From Chengkuizengella sediminis (GTDB taxonomy: Bacteria > Bacillota > Bacilli > Paenibacillales > KCTC-33759), in NCBI RefSeq assembly GCF_010078385.1, contig NZ_SIJC01000012.1, positions 1 through 64,000 of the forward strand: 64,000 nucleotides of DNA. Reading direction: 5' to 3'. Under the pieces are notes generated by a model. That model saw only the letters and a list, made by a program, of their open reading frames with translations, was not told the DNA's origin and searched no databases. Shown here in pieces: positions 37,565 through 46,476 of this stretch. A program made the position numbers and the translations under genes. How positions within the stretch are numbered: the stretch's first letter is position 1; every line of letters starts with the position of its first letter.

Positions 37565-38773
37565 TTATTCAAATTCTATATTTTGATTTATTGATTCAAT
37601 CTCTATTATTTTCCATTTCCCATTCTTTGATTTCTTAAATTTAATTAAACTCTCATCCATTTCAACTTCTACTTCTCCAATATTTTCATACGTTGAAATA
37701 GCATTGTAATGTATAAAAAGTGTAACTTCATCCTCGTAAACATTCACAACTGATGCTTCTTCTATTTGAACAAAAGTATAATTATAATAAGTAAAAAGAT
37801 ATTCCTCATAATATTCTTCTAACCATCCAAGGTCCAACAATTCTATGTATTCTTCATGTAAAGTGGACTTTAATTTAGATAAATTTTCTTCTTTAATAGA
37901 ATCTAAATATTTTTGAAAAGTTGTTAATATTTCTTTCTCATCTTTTTCTGGAAAATCAACATTTGAATTTTTAATTTTTTCTAAATTGATATATTCAAAT
38001 AAAGTAATTTCAAGGTCATTTATGAGCCATTTATCATTTTCAGATTTCACTAATGTATATATTTGTTCATACATTTCATCTAAATAAAAAGACCCATCAA
38101 TTCGTTCATATGTTTCCACAACATAAACATATGCTTCATTATCTTCATTACTTAAAATTTCTAAGTCTTTAATTTCAAAATGATCATTATAATTCTCAAA
38201 ATTCCATTCAAATTCTGTATCCATACCCCAATCTTCTAAAAACTGGTCTTCAAACAAACTTATAATTTCCAAATTTTCTTCATTGTAATAATCTTCATAT
38301 TGATTAAATAATTCAATAATTCGTTCTTCTTCATTCACCCTCGGTTCAGGGCTAGTGATAGATATCGTTTTCGTTGATCCATCCCAACTTACATTAGCTC
38401 CTGTAGATTCTCCTACAAACCGCAAAGGGACGAAGGTATGATTATTTACTAGTTGTGGCTCTACTAACATCTCAATAGACTTGCCATTTACTACAGCTTG
38501 GTTGCTATTCAGTGTCAATTCAACCGTTAGAGATTTATTTTCACCTGTGATTGTTTTCGTTTCTTGATTCCACTTTACATTCAATCCCAATTCACTAAAC
38601 AATACTCTGAATGGAATAAGTGTTGTACCATTTTCAATAAAAGGTTCTTCTTCAAATAATAATTGTTCTCCATCAATCCATACTTCTATCTTTGTTTCTT
38701 CTGCCGCAAACGCTGTGGAAGAAAATATAATAGATAGAATAACCACACTAATTAATATACTTGTTTTCTTCAA
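37565..38773 (-). CDS. Secreted stalk-domain protein (copy 2 of a tandem pair)
   Basis: A 402-residue exported protein with a signal peptide ending near SSTAFAAEE. It then has one copper amine oxidase N-terminal-like (stalk) domain (about 28-145), recognisable by TTLIPFRVLFSELGL and HTFVPLRFVGESTGA. The remaining ~250 acidic, Glu-rich residues probably form two repeated NTF2/SnoaL-like units, each starting with an EExIxxLFxxY or KEILTTFQKY stretch. That fold is inferred from pattern only. The start is TTG after AGGAG. It is the tandem paralogue of the gene 43 bp upstream, and the two proteins are nearly identical in the stalk part but diverged in the tail. No enzymatic motif is seen. Confidence 0.8.
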   Translation of the reverse strand: MKKTSILISVVILSIIFSSTAFAAEETKIEVWIDGEQLLFEEEPFIENGTTLIPFRVLFSELGLNVKWNQETKTITGENKSLTVELTLNSNQAVVNGKSIEMLVEPQLVNNHTFVPLRFVGESTGANVSWDGSTKTISITSPEPRVNEEERIIELFNQYEDYYNEENLEIISLFEDQFLEDWGMDTEFEWNFENYNDHFEIKDLEILSNEDNEAYVYVVETYERIDGSFYLDEMYEQIYTLVKSENDKWLINDLEITLFEYINLEKIKNSNVDFPEKDEKEILTTFQKYLDSIKEENLSKLKSTLHEEYIELLDLGWLEEYYEEYLFTYYNYTFVQIEEASVVNVYEDEVTLFIHYNAISTYENIGEVEVEMDESLIKFKKSKNGKWKIIEIESINQNIEFE

Positions 38774-38816
38774 AATCTTAATTCTCCTATAATCATAATT
38801 TTTATTATTCTTCTAT

Positions 38817-40043
38817 TTAATTAGTTTCAAGGTCGAGAGTCTCAACAAAAAGTATTTTCCAACTCCCATCCATTGACTTTTTAAAATGAAAAATTTCATT
38901 AACATTTTGCTCAATTTCGGTTACTTCTTCATCTAACTCTTCATCATAATAGGTTGACTCAAAGCTATGAATTACATACAAACCTATATAATCCTCATCA
39001 AAAAATGAAACTAATGAGGTATGATCCATCTCAAGATCACTATATTCTACGAATTCAAATATAAGTCTCATAGTTTCCTCGTTTCCACCTAGATCCTCTG
39101 ATATGATGGAGTCTTCATGAAAAGTAGAAATGAATAACCCTGCGTCACCATTGTCAAGTGCACGAAAATATTGTTTTAAGGTATTCATTATTTTCTTTTC
39201 ATCTTTACTTGGTACTTCTATTTGAATATCTTTTAATTTTTCTAAATTAATATTTTCCATTTTTTGAATTTCGTCCTCAGAAATCTTCCATAATCCATCT
39301 TTATTTTTATGTAATGTATATATAATCTCCTGCCTGTTATCTACATAAAATGAACCACCTCTTCTTTCATACACTTCAATAGCATAAACTATGGCTTCTT
39401 CATTATCAATTTCTATAATTTCTAATTCTTCTATCGTCGTTTCTACATCATATTTTTCATAAAAGTAAGAAAATACTTCTTTCAGATTAATTCCGCTATT
39501 TATTTCATATTGCTCATTAAAGACCTCTAGAAGCTCAGTTAAATTTTTCTCATTTGAAGAAGTAAGATATTGTTCAAACAATGCTAAGATCAATTCTTCA
39601 TCATTCACCTTTGATTCAGGGCTAGTAATAGATATCGTTTTCGTTGCGGCATCCCATTGTACTTTTGCCCCTGTAGATTCCCCTACAAATCGTAAAGGAA
39701 CAAAGGTATGATTATTTATTAACTGTGGCATTACTAACATTTCAATAACTTCGCCATTTACTTTTGCTAGATTGCTATTCAATGTCAATTCTACCGTCAA
39801 ATCTGCATTTTCACCTGTTACAGTTTTCGTTTCTTGATCCCACTTAACATCCAATCCTAATTCACTAAACAGTGCTCTAAATGGAACGAGTGTTGTACTT
39901 CTTTCAATAAATGGTTCTTCTTCAAATTGTAATTGTTCTCCGTCAATCCATACTTCTATCTCTGTTTCTTCTGCAGCAAACGCTGTAAAGGAAAATATAA
40001 TAGACAAAATAAATAAGACTGAAAATATGATTCCTCTTCTCAA
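38817..40043 (-). CDS. Secreted stalk-domain protein (copy 1 of a tandem pair)
   Basis: A 408-residue exported protein with a signal peptide ending near FTAFAAEE. A stalk domain (about 28-145) carries TTLVPFRALFSELGL and HTFVPLRFVGESTGA, and the tail is long and acidic. It starts at TTG 40043 behind GGGGAG, six bases away. The tail shows two units starting EELILALFEQY and EKKIMNTLKQYF, which suggests an internal duplication shared with its neighbour. It is the first gene after the murC terminator, so it probably starts a three-gene unit with the second stalk protein and the S41 protease. Its role is unknown; a wall-associated binding or scaffold role is an inference. Confidence 0.8.
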   Translation of the reverse strand: MRRGIIFSVLFILSIIFSFTAFAAEETEIEVWIDGEQLQFEEEPFIERSTTLVPFRALFSELGLDVKWDQETKTVTGENADLTVELTLNSNLAKVNGEVIEMLVMPQLINNHTFVPLRFVGESTGAKVQWDAATKTISITSPESKVNDEELILALFEQYLTSSNEKNLTELLEVFNEQYEINSGINLKEVFSYFYEKYDVETTIEELEIIEIDNEEAIVYAIEVYERRGGSFYVDNRQEIIYTLHKNKDGLWKISEDEIQKMENINLEKLKDIQIEVPSKDEKKIMNTLKQYFRALDNGDAGLFISTFHEDSIISEDLGGNEETMRLIFEFVEYSDLEMDHTSLVSFFDEDYIGLYVIHSFESTYYDEELDEEVTEIEQNVNEIFHFKKSMDGSWKILFVETLDLETN

Positions 40044-40175
40044 TTTTTACTCCCCCTGATGTTCTGTTTTTTATGTAATCTTGAAGCACAATAACTATAC
40101 ACTATCATATATAAATTTAAAAGAATATACTATATGAAAATAATGTATGACTTTTTCATTACTTCTATATTTAAA

Positions 40176-40222
40176 AAAACGTTCTAAATGATCACTTCAT
40201 TGAGATCAATTTAGAACGTTTT
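40176..40222 (-). terminator. Terminator of the valS-folC-murC unit
   Basis: A long hairpin with arms AAACGTTCTAAATGATC (plus strand, near 40177-40194) and GATCAATTTAGAACGTTT (near 40204-40221). On the minus strand it is followed by a run of eight T. It lies just beyond the murC stop. Confidence 0.85.
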
Positions 40223-40243
40223 GTTTCTTTCTTAAAACATGAT

Positions 40244-41629
40244 TCAAGCACCAAATTTTTCTTTTAACGATTCAACTAATTTTTCTGCCGCTTTCCAAAT
40301 ATCTCCTGCTCCCATTGTAATGACAAGATCATCCCTTACGACCGTTTGACTCAAATAAGCTGTCACTTCTTCCTTCGTAGCAATATGTTTTACGTTTGGA
40401 TTACTGTTTTTACGAATGAGTTCAACCAGTTTTTCAGAATTAATGCCTTCAATTTGCTCTTCACCAGCAGGTGAATAAATATCTGTAATAATGACTTCAT
40501 CCGCTTCATGAAATGCCTTGCTAAACTGTTCAAAAAGAAAATAGGTTCGAGTGTATCTCTGTGGTTGAAATACTGCAATAATACGTTTTTCTGTAGCTTT
40601 TGCAGCAGAAATCGTTGCTTGGATTTCCGTTGGATGATGTGCGTAATCATCAATCACCAATATATCATTTACTTCCCCTAGAACCTGAAAACGACGTTTA
40701 GCACCTCGAAACATCTTAATTTCTTTTGCAATTTGTTCTGGAGTTAAACCCGCAAGAGAACATACAGTGAAGGTAGCTAAGGCATTGTATACATTGTGTT
40801 TTCCAGGGACAGGAAGTTCTACTTCAATTAATGTTTCTTCTTTATGCTGAACATCAAATTTGATTTTTCGATCCCCTAATTGGACGTTTGTTGCTCTATA
40901 ATCCGCATCTGTTTTAATACCGTAAGTGATAATATCTCCATGCAAGTCATTTTTCATCTCTTGCAAATATGGATCATCCAAACAAACAATCGATTTTCCA
41001 CCGTTTTTTACTTGACTCAAAAATCGAGCATATGCTTGTTTCAATTTCATAAAATCCCCATCATAATTTTCTAAGTGATCTGCTTCTATGTTTGTGACAA
41101 TAGCGATTGATGGGTGATATTGTAAAAATGATCCATCACTTTCATCTGCTTCTGCAACAACATAATCACCAGTACCAGCTTTCGCATTACTATCTACATT
41201 TACGATTTCTCCACCAATAATGTAAGTGGGGTCTAAGTTGTTTTTTTCCATAACAAGTGCAATCATTGAAGATGTGGTCGTTTTACCATGTGCACCTGCA
41301 ATCGCAATGCCTTGTTTCTCGTTCATTAATTTTGCAAGCATTTGTGCTCGGTGTAAGACAGGAATTTTCAGCTTTTCTGCTGCAACCATTTCTACATTAT
41401 CTTTAGACAACGCGGTTGAGTAAACAACCATGTCTGCTCCTTGGACATTATTAGGTTCATGTCCTATAAAGACCTTTGCCCCTTTTGCAATTAATTTATC
41501 AGTTAAATCTTTGCTAGTGACATCCGATCCTGTAACACGATATCCCATTTCCAGCATAACCCGTGCGATTGCGCTCATGCCATAACCACCAATCCCAATA
41601 AAATGGACATGTTCAGATGAGTTATTCAA
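40244..41629 (-). CDS. murC: UDP-N-acetylmuramate--L-alanine ligase
   Basis: Adds L-alanine to UDP-MurNAc in cytoplasmic peptidoglycan precursor synthesis. The Mur ligase signs are the N-terminal HFIGIGGYGMSAIARVM, the ATP loop GAHGKTTTSSM, EADESDGSF, and the C-terminal IDDYAHHPTEI and FQPQRYTRT. The reading frame is open up to 41686, but that would overlap folC. The best start is TTG at 41629, seven bases after the folC stop at 41637, with a GGTG element upstream. That gives 461 residues and begins just before the conserved N-terminal motif, as in known MurC. It ends the valS-folC-murC unit. Confidence 0.95.
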   Translation of the reverse strand: MNNSSEHVHFIGIGGYGMSAIARVMLEMGYRVTGSDVTSKDLTDKLIAKGAKVFIGHEPNNVQGADMVVYSTALSKDNVEMVAAEKLKIPVLHRAQMLAKLMNEKQGIAIAGAHGKTTTSSMIALVMEKNNLDPTYIIGGEIVNVDSNAKAGTGDYVVAEADESDGSFLQYHPSIAIVTNIEADHLENYDGDFMKLKQAYARFLSQVKNGGKSIVCLDDPYLQEMKNDLHGDIITYGIKTDADYRATNVQLGDRKIKFDVQHKEETLIEVELPVPGKHNVYNALATFTVCSLAGLTPEQIAKEIKMFRGAKRRFQVLGEVNDILVIDDYAHHPTEIQATISAAKATEKRIIAVFQPQRYTRTYFLFEQFSKAFHEADEVIITDIYSPAGEEQIEGINSEKLVELIRKNSNPNVKHIATKEEVTAYLSQTVVRDDLVITMGAGDIWKAAEKLVESLKEKFGA

Positions 41630-41636
41630 TGTATTT

Positions 41637-42983
41637 TCACCAACCTTTTTCTGAGTCAGAGTATTGTAACAAATTAGAACGAACATCAGAGATTAAATAT
41701 AAAGTTCCTGTAACAACTGCTAGATCATCTTTATTCGTTTTCTCTATTAAATATTTAAGTGCTTTCTTCCAGTCAGATTCAACTATAATCTCAAGATCAA
41801 TATTATTGTTTTTCGTTAATTCTTTTGTAATTTCAAATAATTTTTGAGCATCACATTTATTTCTAAAATCAGGCTCGGTTATCACCAATGTATTAACTAC
41901 TGGTAGTATATGTTCTAAGTACCCGCGATGATTCTTTGAATCAAGCATTCCTAGCATAAAATGGACTTTTGTACCTGTATATAATTCGTTCATAGTTTTC
42001 GCTAAAGATTCAGCACCTTCCTCGTTGTGTGCCCCATCTAATAAAATACGTGGATTTGAACCAACAAATTCAAGTCTTCCAGGCCATTTCATTTTTTTAA
42101 ATGCAAACTTAAGATCATCTTCTTCAACAATAAGTGCTTGATATTGTCTCAACACTTCTATAACCATCAATGCAACGGACGCATTTTTAAATTGATGTTC
42201 CCCTATAATGGAAATAGTTATGGAATCGATAGAGCGAAAGGGACTCTGAAAATGAAAGCTTTGTTCTTCTTCACTCATGTTTATCATATCGTATTGAAAC
42301 TGCTCGTTTAACAGATACAATGTACTTCTATTTTCTATGGCAGTTTGTTTGATTACATCAATCGCTTCTTTTTGTTCCACAGCACTGATTACAGGAACTC
42401 CCGGTTTAATAATGCCTGCTTTCTGCTCAGTGATTTGTGAAATCGTATCACCAAGTATATCCATATGATCGTGACCAATATTTGTAATCACAGAAGCAAT
42501 AGGAGTAACGATATTCGTTGAATCGTACAACCCACCCAGTCCCGTTTCCAAGATAACATAATCAGGATAACAAACCTTTGAAAAATACAGTATTGCCAAA
42601 GTTGTAGTGATTTCAAACATTGTGGGTGAGCCTAGTTCACTTTCTGCCATTTCATCTACAATGGGTTTTAGTTCATTTGTTAGTGATAATACATCTTCCT
42701 CAGGAATATCTTGACCATTCATTTGTATACGGTCCGTAAACCTTTGAATATAGGGGGATGTAAACATCCCCACATTATATCCAGTTTCTTGCAATACTTG
42801 ATTAAGAAATGCGCAAGTAGAACCTTTACCGTTTGTACCTGCTACATGTATAAACTTTAACCTGCGATGTGGATTGCCTAACTTATCCATGAATACCTTC
42901 ATTCTCTCCAACCCTGGTTTGATGCCAAATGGAATACTGCTGTTAATCCAATCCCTTGCTTCAATATAACTATTAAACATCAT
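41637..42983 (-). CDS. folC: Folylpolyglutamate synthase / dihydrofolate synthase
   Basis: Adds glutamate to dihydropteroate and folates. The 448-residue protein has the Mur-ligase-like ATP loop GTNGKGSTCAF (near 50), ETGLGG, NIGHDHMDILG, KAGIIKPG and the C-terminal DGAHNEEGA. It starts at either of two consecutive ATG codons (42983 or 42980) behind GGAAGG. It lies 46 bp after valS, the same pairing as in Bacillus subtilis, and seven bp before murC. Confidence 0.95.
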   Translation of the reverse strand: MMFNSYIEARDWINSSIPFGIKPGLERMKVFMDKLGNPHRRLKFIHVAGTNGKGSTCAFLNQVLQETGYNVGMFTSPYIQRFTDRIQMNGQDIPEEDVLSLTNELKPIVDEMAESELGSPTMFEITTTLAILYFSKVCYPDYVILETGLGGLYDSTNIVTPIASVITNIGHDHMDILGDTISQITEQKAGIIKPGVPVISAVEQKEAIDVIKQTAIENRSTLYLLNEQFQYDMINMSEEEQSFHFQSPFRSIDSITISIIGEHQFKNASVALMVIEVLRQYQALIVEEDDLKFAFKKMKWPGRLEFVGSNPRILLDGAHNEEGAESLAKTMNELYTGTKVHFMLGMLDSKNHRGYLEHILPVVNTLVITEPDFRNKCDAQKLFEITKELTKNNNIDLEIIVESDWKKALKYLIEKTNKDDLAVVTGTLYLISDVRSNLLQYSDSEKGW

Positions 42984-43028
42984 GACCTTCCTTTCAGATA
43001 AAGCGGATTTTCCTAATATGTGTTCAAA

Positions 43029-45689
43029 CTATCCCTGTAATTCTTTAATCCGCTCTAATACTTTACCTCGCTTTTCAGAATAGTCGGCTTGTTTTGCTCT
43101 TTCCTCTTCAATGACTTTAGCAGGTGCTTTTGCAATAAAGCCTTGATTCGAAAGTTTCTTATCTACCCGTTCTACTTCTTTGTTTAACGTTTCAATTTCT
43201 TTTTCTAATCGATTAATTTCCTGTTCAATATTAATCAATCCTGCAAGAGGGAGATATAGCTCTGCACCTGTTACTACAGCCGACATCGCTTTTTCAGGCG
43301 TTTCCAGTTTGATGTTCAATTCTAATTTGGATGGATTACAAAATCTTGAAATATACTCTTTATTTTTTTCTAAAATGGATAAAACTTGTTCATCTTTTGG
43401 TTTAATGCATAATTCAATTTGTTTACTCATTGGTACGTTCACTTCAGCTCGAATGTTTCTAACAGCACGGATGATATCCATCATCAAGTTCATTTGTTGA
43501 ACAGATTCAGGATTTACTCTAGCTGCATCAAATCTCGGCCATTCTGCAAGTACAATGGATTCACCTTGATGAGGTAGATGTTGCCAAATTTCTTCACTAA
43601 TAAAAGGCATAAAAGGGTGAATTAAACGCATCGTTTGATCTAATACGTAACTTAAAACGGATTGTGTTTGTTTTTTTGCAGCCTCATCTTCACCATATAA
43701 ATTTAATTTTGCAATCTCAATGTACCAATCACAGAAATCGTCCCATATAAAATTATATAAAAGACGTCCAGTTTCACCAAAATCATAATTATTCATTAAG
43801 CGTGTAACATCTTGAATCGTTTCATTTAAACGATGTAAAATCCATTGATCTGCTGTATCTAAATCTCCAGTTAAATCTATATCTTCATAAGTAAAACCTT
43901 CAAGATTCATTAATGCAAATCGTGATGCATTCCAAATTTTATTCGCAAAGTTACGAGCTTGCTCTACCTTTTCCAAGTGAAAACGCAGGTCTTGACCAGG
44001 TGTACTCCCTGTAGAAATCATAAATCGCATCGCATCAGCACCATACTTCTCTATAATTTCAAGTGGGTCTACTCCATTCCCTAAAGATTTGGACATTTTC
44101 CGTCCTTCTGAATCTCTAACTAATCCATGAATTAATACATCTTTAAATGGGTTTTGGTCCGTAAATTCCAATCCACTAAAAATCATCCTTGCTACCCAGA
44201 AGTAAATGATGTCATATCCAGTTACAAGGACATCCGTAGGATAATAACGTTTTATGTCCTCGGTTTCCATAGGCCATCCTAATGTAGAAAATGGCCATAA
44301 CGCCGAACTAAACCAAGTATCTAATACATCCTCATCTTGTTTTAGGTTGCTACTAGCACATTTAGAACAGGATGTAGCTTCTTCTCGTGATACGATGATT
44401 TCACCACAATCTTCACAATGCCAAGCCGGAATTCGATGTCCCCACCATAATTGTCTTGAGATGCACCAATCACGAACATTTTCGATCCAACCTAAATAGA
44501 TTTTTTCAAATCGATCAGGCACAAATTTTACTCCCTGATTAGACTTCTGCTCTTTAATTGCCGCTTCTGCTAATGGCTCCATTTTTACAAACCATTGTGT
44601 AGATAAGTAGGGTTCCACCACAGCCCCGCTTCGTTCACTATGACCTACTTGATGCACATGCTCTTCTATCTTAATTAGCACACCTTGTTCTTCAAGATCT
44701 TTTACAATTTGTTTACGACAGTCAAAACGATCCAATCCTTGATATTTCCCAGCATTTTCATTCATTTTTCCTGTTTCATCCATCACTAAAACTTGAGGTA
44801 ATTCATGACGTTGACCGATCTCAAAATCATTAGGATCATGAGCAGGTGTAATTTTTACTGCACCACTACCAAACTCTTTTTCAACGTATTGGTCCGCTAT
44901 AACAGGAATTTCTCTACCTATAATCGGTAATCGTATCTTTTTGCCGATCATATCTGTATATCTCTCATCACTTGGATAAACGGCAACAGCGGTATCCCCT
45001 AACATCGTTTCAGGACGTGTTGTAGCAACCGTAATCGTTCCACTGCCATCTGCAAGTGGATATTGTAAGTGATATAATTTCCCTTGTACTTCCTTGTATT
45101 CAACTTCTATATCTGAAAGTGCTGTTGCTGCAGTTGGATCCCAGTTAATAATATATTTACCTCTGTATATATATCCTTTTTCATATAGTTTCACGAACAC
45201 TTCGCGTACCGCTTTGGATAGCCCTTCATCTAACGTAAATCTTTCTCGGGAATAATCTAACGACAAGCCTATTTTACTCCATTGATCCCGAATTGTACTC
45301 GCATATTTTTCTTTCCATTCCCAAGTTTTTTCTATAAATTTCTCACGACCTAAAATATGACCTGAAGTACCCTCTGCTCGAAGTTTTTGTTCTACCTTAG
45401 CTTGGGTTGCTATACCGGCATGGTCAGTACCTGGAAGCCATAAAGTATCATAACCCTGCATTCGTTTCATTCGAATCAATATATCTTGTAAAGTAAAGGT
45501 CAAAGCATGACCGATATGCAACATTCCCGTTACGTTAGGGGGTGGAATGACGATGGTATAGGATTCTGCATCTTTTCGTTTCCCCGCTTCAAAATATTTA
45601 TTTTTCAACCAATAATCATACCATTTTTGTTCCGCTTCTTTCGGATTATAAGTTGTAGGCATTTCAATATTAGATTTTGGTTCTGACAT
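43029..45689 (-). CDS. valS: Valyl-tRNA synthetase
   Basis: Charges tRNA-Val. The 886-residue class I synthetase has the HIGH-type motif in [12 protein letters not shown] (near 53), the KMSKS loop ([10 protein letters not shown]), a CP1 editing insertion ([12 protein letters not shown]) and a Zn-type cluster (CEDCG, CSKC). A C-terminal coiled-coil arm (last ~70 residues, rich in Glu, Lys and Leu) is typical of ValRS. The start at ATG 45689 has a strong AGGAGG site. Expression is controlled by the T-box leader immediately upstream. Confidence 0.98.
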   Translation of the reverse strand: MSEPKSNIEMPTTYNPKEAEQKWYDYWLKNKYFEAGKRKDAESYTIVIPPPNVTGMLHIGHALTFTLQDILIRMKRMQGYDTLWLPGTDHAGIATQAKVEQKLRAEGTSGHILGREKFIEKTWEWKEKYASTIRDQWSKIGLSLDYSRERFTLDEGLSKAVREVFVKLYEKGYIYRGKYIINWDPTAATALSDIEVEYKEVQGKLYHLQYPLADGSGTITVATTRPETMLGDTAVAVYPSDERYTDMIGKKIRLPIIGREIPVIADQYVEKEFGSGAVKITPAHDPNDFEIGQRHELPQVLVMDETGKMNENAGKYQGLDRFDCRKQIVKDLEEQGVLIKIEEHVHQVGHSERSGAVVEPYLSTQWFVKMEPLAEAAIKEQKSNQGVKFVPDRFEKIYLGWIENVRDWCISRQLWWGHRIPAWHCEDCGEIIVSREEATSCSKCASSNLKQDEDVLDTWFSSALWPFSTLGWPMETEDIKRYYPTDVLVTGYDIIYFWVARMIFSGLEFTDQNPFKDVLIHGLVRDSEGRKMSKSLGNGVDPLEIIEKYGADAMRFMISTGSTPGQDLRFHLEKVEQARNFANKIWNASRFALMNLEGFTYEDIDLTGDLDTADQWILHRLNETIQDVTRLMNNYDFGETGRLLYNFIWDDFCDWYIEIAKLNLYGEDEAAKKQTQSVLSYVLDQTMRLIHPFMPFISEEIWQHLPHQGESIVLAEWPRFDAARVNPESVQQMNLMMDIIRAVRNIRAEVNVPMSKQIELCIKPKDEQVLSILEKNKEYISRFCNPSKLELNIKLETPEKAMSAVVTGAELYLPLAGLINIEQEINRLEKEIETLNKEVERVDKKLSNQGFIAKAPAKVIEEERAKQADYSEKRGKVLERIKELQG

Positions 45690-45771
45690 TTTATTTTCCT
45701 CCTAATTTAAATAGTGTAGTTACACTTTTACTTTTATCATTAATTACATTTATAAATTCAAAAAGTAAAAC

Positions 45772-46047
45772 AAAAAAAACCTTCATCCTCAAAGGACGAA
45801 AGGTTTTGCTTCCGTGGTACCACCTTTATTTCGTTTCAAAATATCATAATATGAAACGACACTCAAACAGATAACGGCTGTAACCGGCATTCATTGATTG
45901 TTCGTCAAAAAATAAATTTGAAAAACGATCTATTTTGCAACTCCAGGGCGACTTCAGCAGTTACAACCTACGAAACCTCACAGCCAAGAGTTCCGTTCTC
46001 TGAAGGTTTGGCTACTTACTACTCCCTATCTTCGTTTTTGATTTTAT
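45772..46047 (-). promoter_or_regulatory. T-box leader (tRNA-Val sensing) of valS
   Basis: The minus-strand leader holds the conserved T-box sequence AAGGTGGTACCACG (plus 45813-45827). A terminator hairpin directly after it has arms AAACCTTTCGTCC and GGATGAAGGTTT with a T-run (45772-45806). The distal part contains a Stem I-like region, with GUC, a valine codon, at 45952-45950 after GAA, a plausible specifier. Uncharged tRNA-Val should pair with the T-box and allow read-through into valS. I did not fold the whole element, so the specifier position is provisional. Confidence 0.92.
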
Positions 46048-46054
46048 AACTCAT

Positions 46055-46083
46055 ATCATACCTATGTTCATTCATTCAGTCAA
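46055..46083 (-). promoter_or_regulatory. Sigma-A-type promoter of the valS leader
   Basis: On the minus strand TTGACT (46083-46078) and TATGAT (46060-46055) are separated by 17 bases. The predicted start near 46047 fits the beginning of the T-box leader. Confidence 0.75.
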
Positions 46084-46238
46084 TATTTTCTACATTTTTT
46101 GTTATATTATCATCATAACCAACTTTACTACATTCATAAACATAAAATATACCCCAAAAAGTTATACATCTTCATGAGGGATCATAAAGGAAATATAAAA
46201 TAAAAAGAAGTTAACAAGAAGAAATGAGAGGTGATGTT

Positions 46239-46403
46239 GTGAGACAAACATGGTGGAAGATTAGATTCACAATTAAGGGGGTTCTTTTTCCTCTGATATG
46301 CCTTCAATTTTTTCGAACGTTAATTATCCCAAATCCATTAGATGTATTTATTTTATTTATATTGTTTGTTGTTTTTTTAGCACTTCTTTTAAATATAGTT
46401 TAA
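46239..46403 (+). CDS. Small hydrophobic protein of 54 residues, unknown
   Basis: A short plus-strand reading frame starting GTG at 46239, five bases after GAGGTG; an ATG at 46224 is a possible longer start. The product begins with a basic stretch (RQTWWKIRFTIK), then has a hydrophobic stretch, a short PNPLD turn, and a second, strongly hydrophobic helix to the end. This suggests a two-segment membrane peptide. It lies alone between the divergent valS leader and spoVID and is followed at once by a terminator. Good ribosome site, terminator and membrane pattern support a real gene. I do not recognise its family. Confidence 0.6.
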   Translation: MRQTWWKIRFTIKGVLFPLICLQFFRTLIIPNPLDVFILFILFVVFLALLLNIV

Positions 46404-46407
46404 CCCC

Positions 46408-46458
46408 AAAAAAACCGCTCTCAGTGATCTTAAAGATCATCTTAAGGACGGTTTTTTT
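46408..46458. terminator. Bidirectional terminator between the small gene and spoVID
   Basis: Outer arms AAAAACCG and CGGTTTTT enclose an inner perfect stem GATCTT/AAGATC. The A-run on one side and T-run on the other let it act in both directions, serving the 54-residue gene (plus) and spoVID (minus). Confidence 0.75.
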
Positions 46459-46476
46459 CATTCATATTTTGAATTT

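Noticed and set aside
41629-41686. Longer murC start
   Set aside because: Would overlap folC by about 50 bases and adds residues with no family match; TTG at 41629 fits better.
45677-45874. Plus-strand open frame of 65 residues
   Set aside because: Overlaps the T-box and terminator of valS on the other strand, which explain the sequence.
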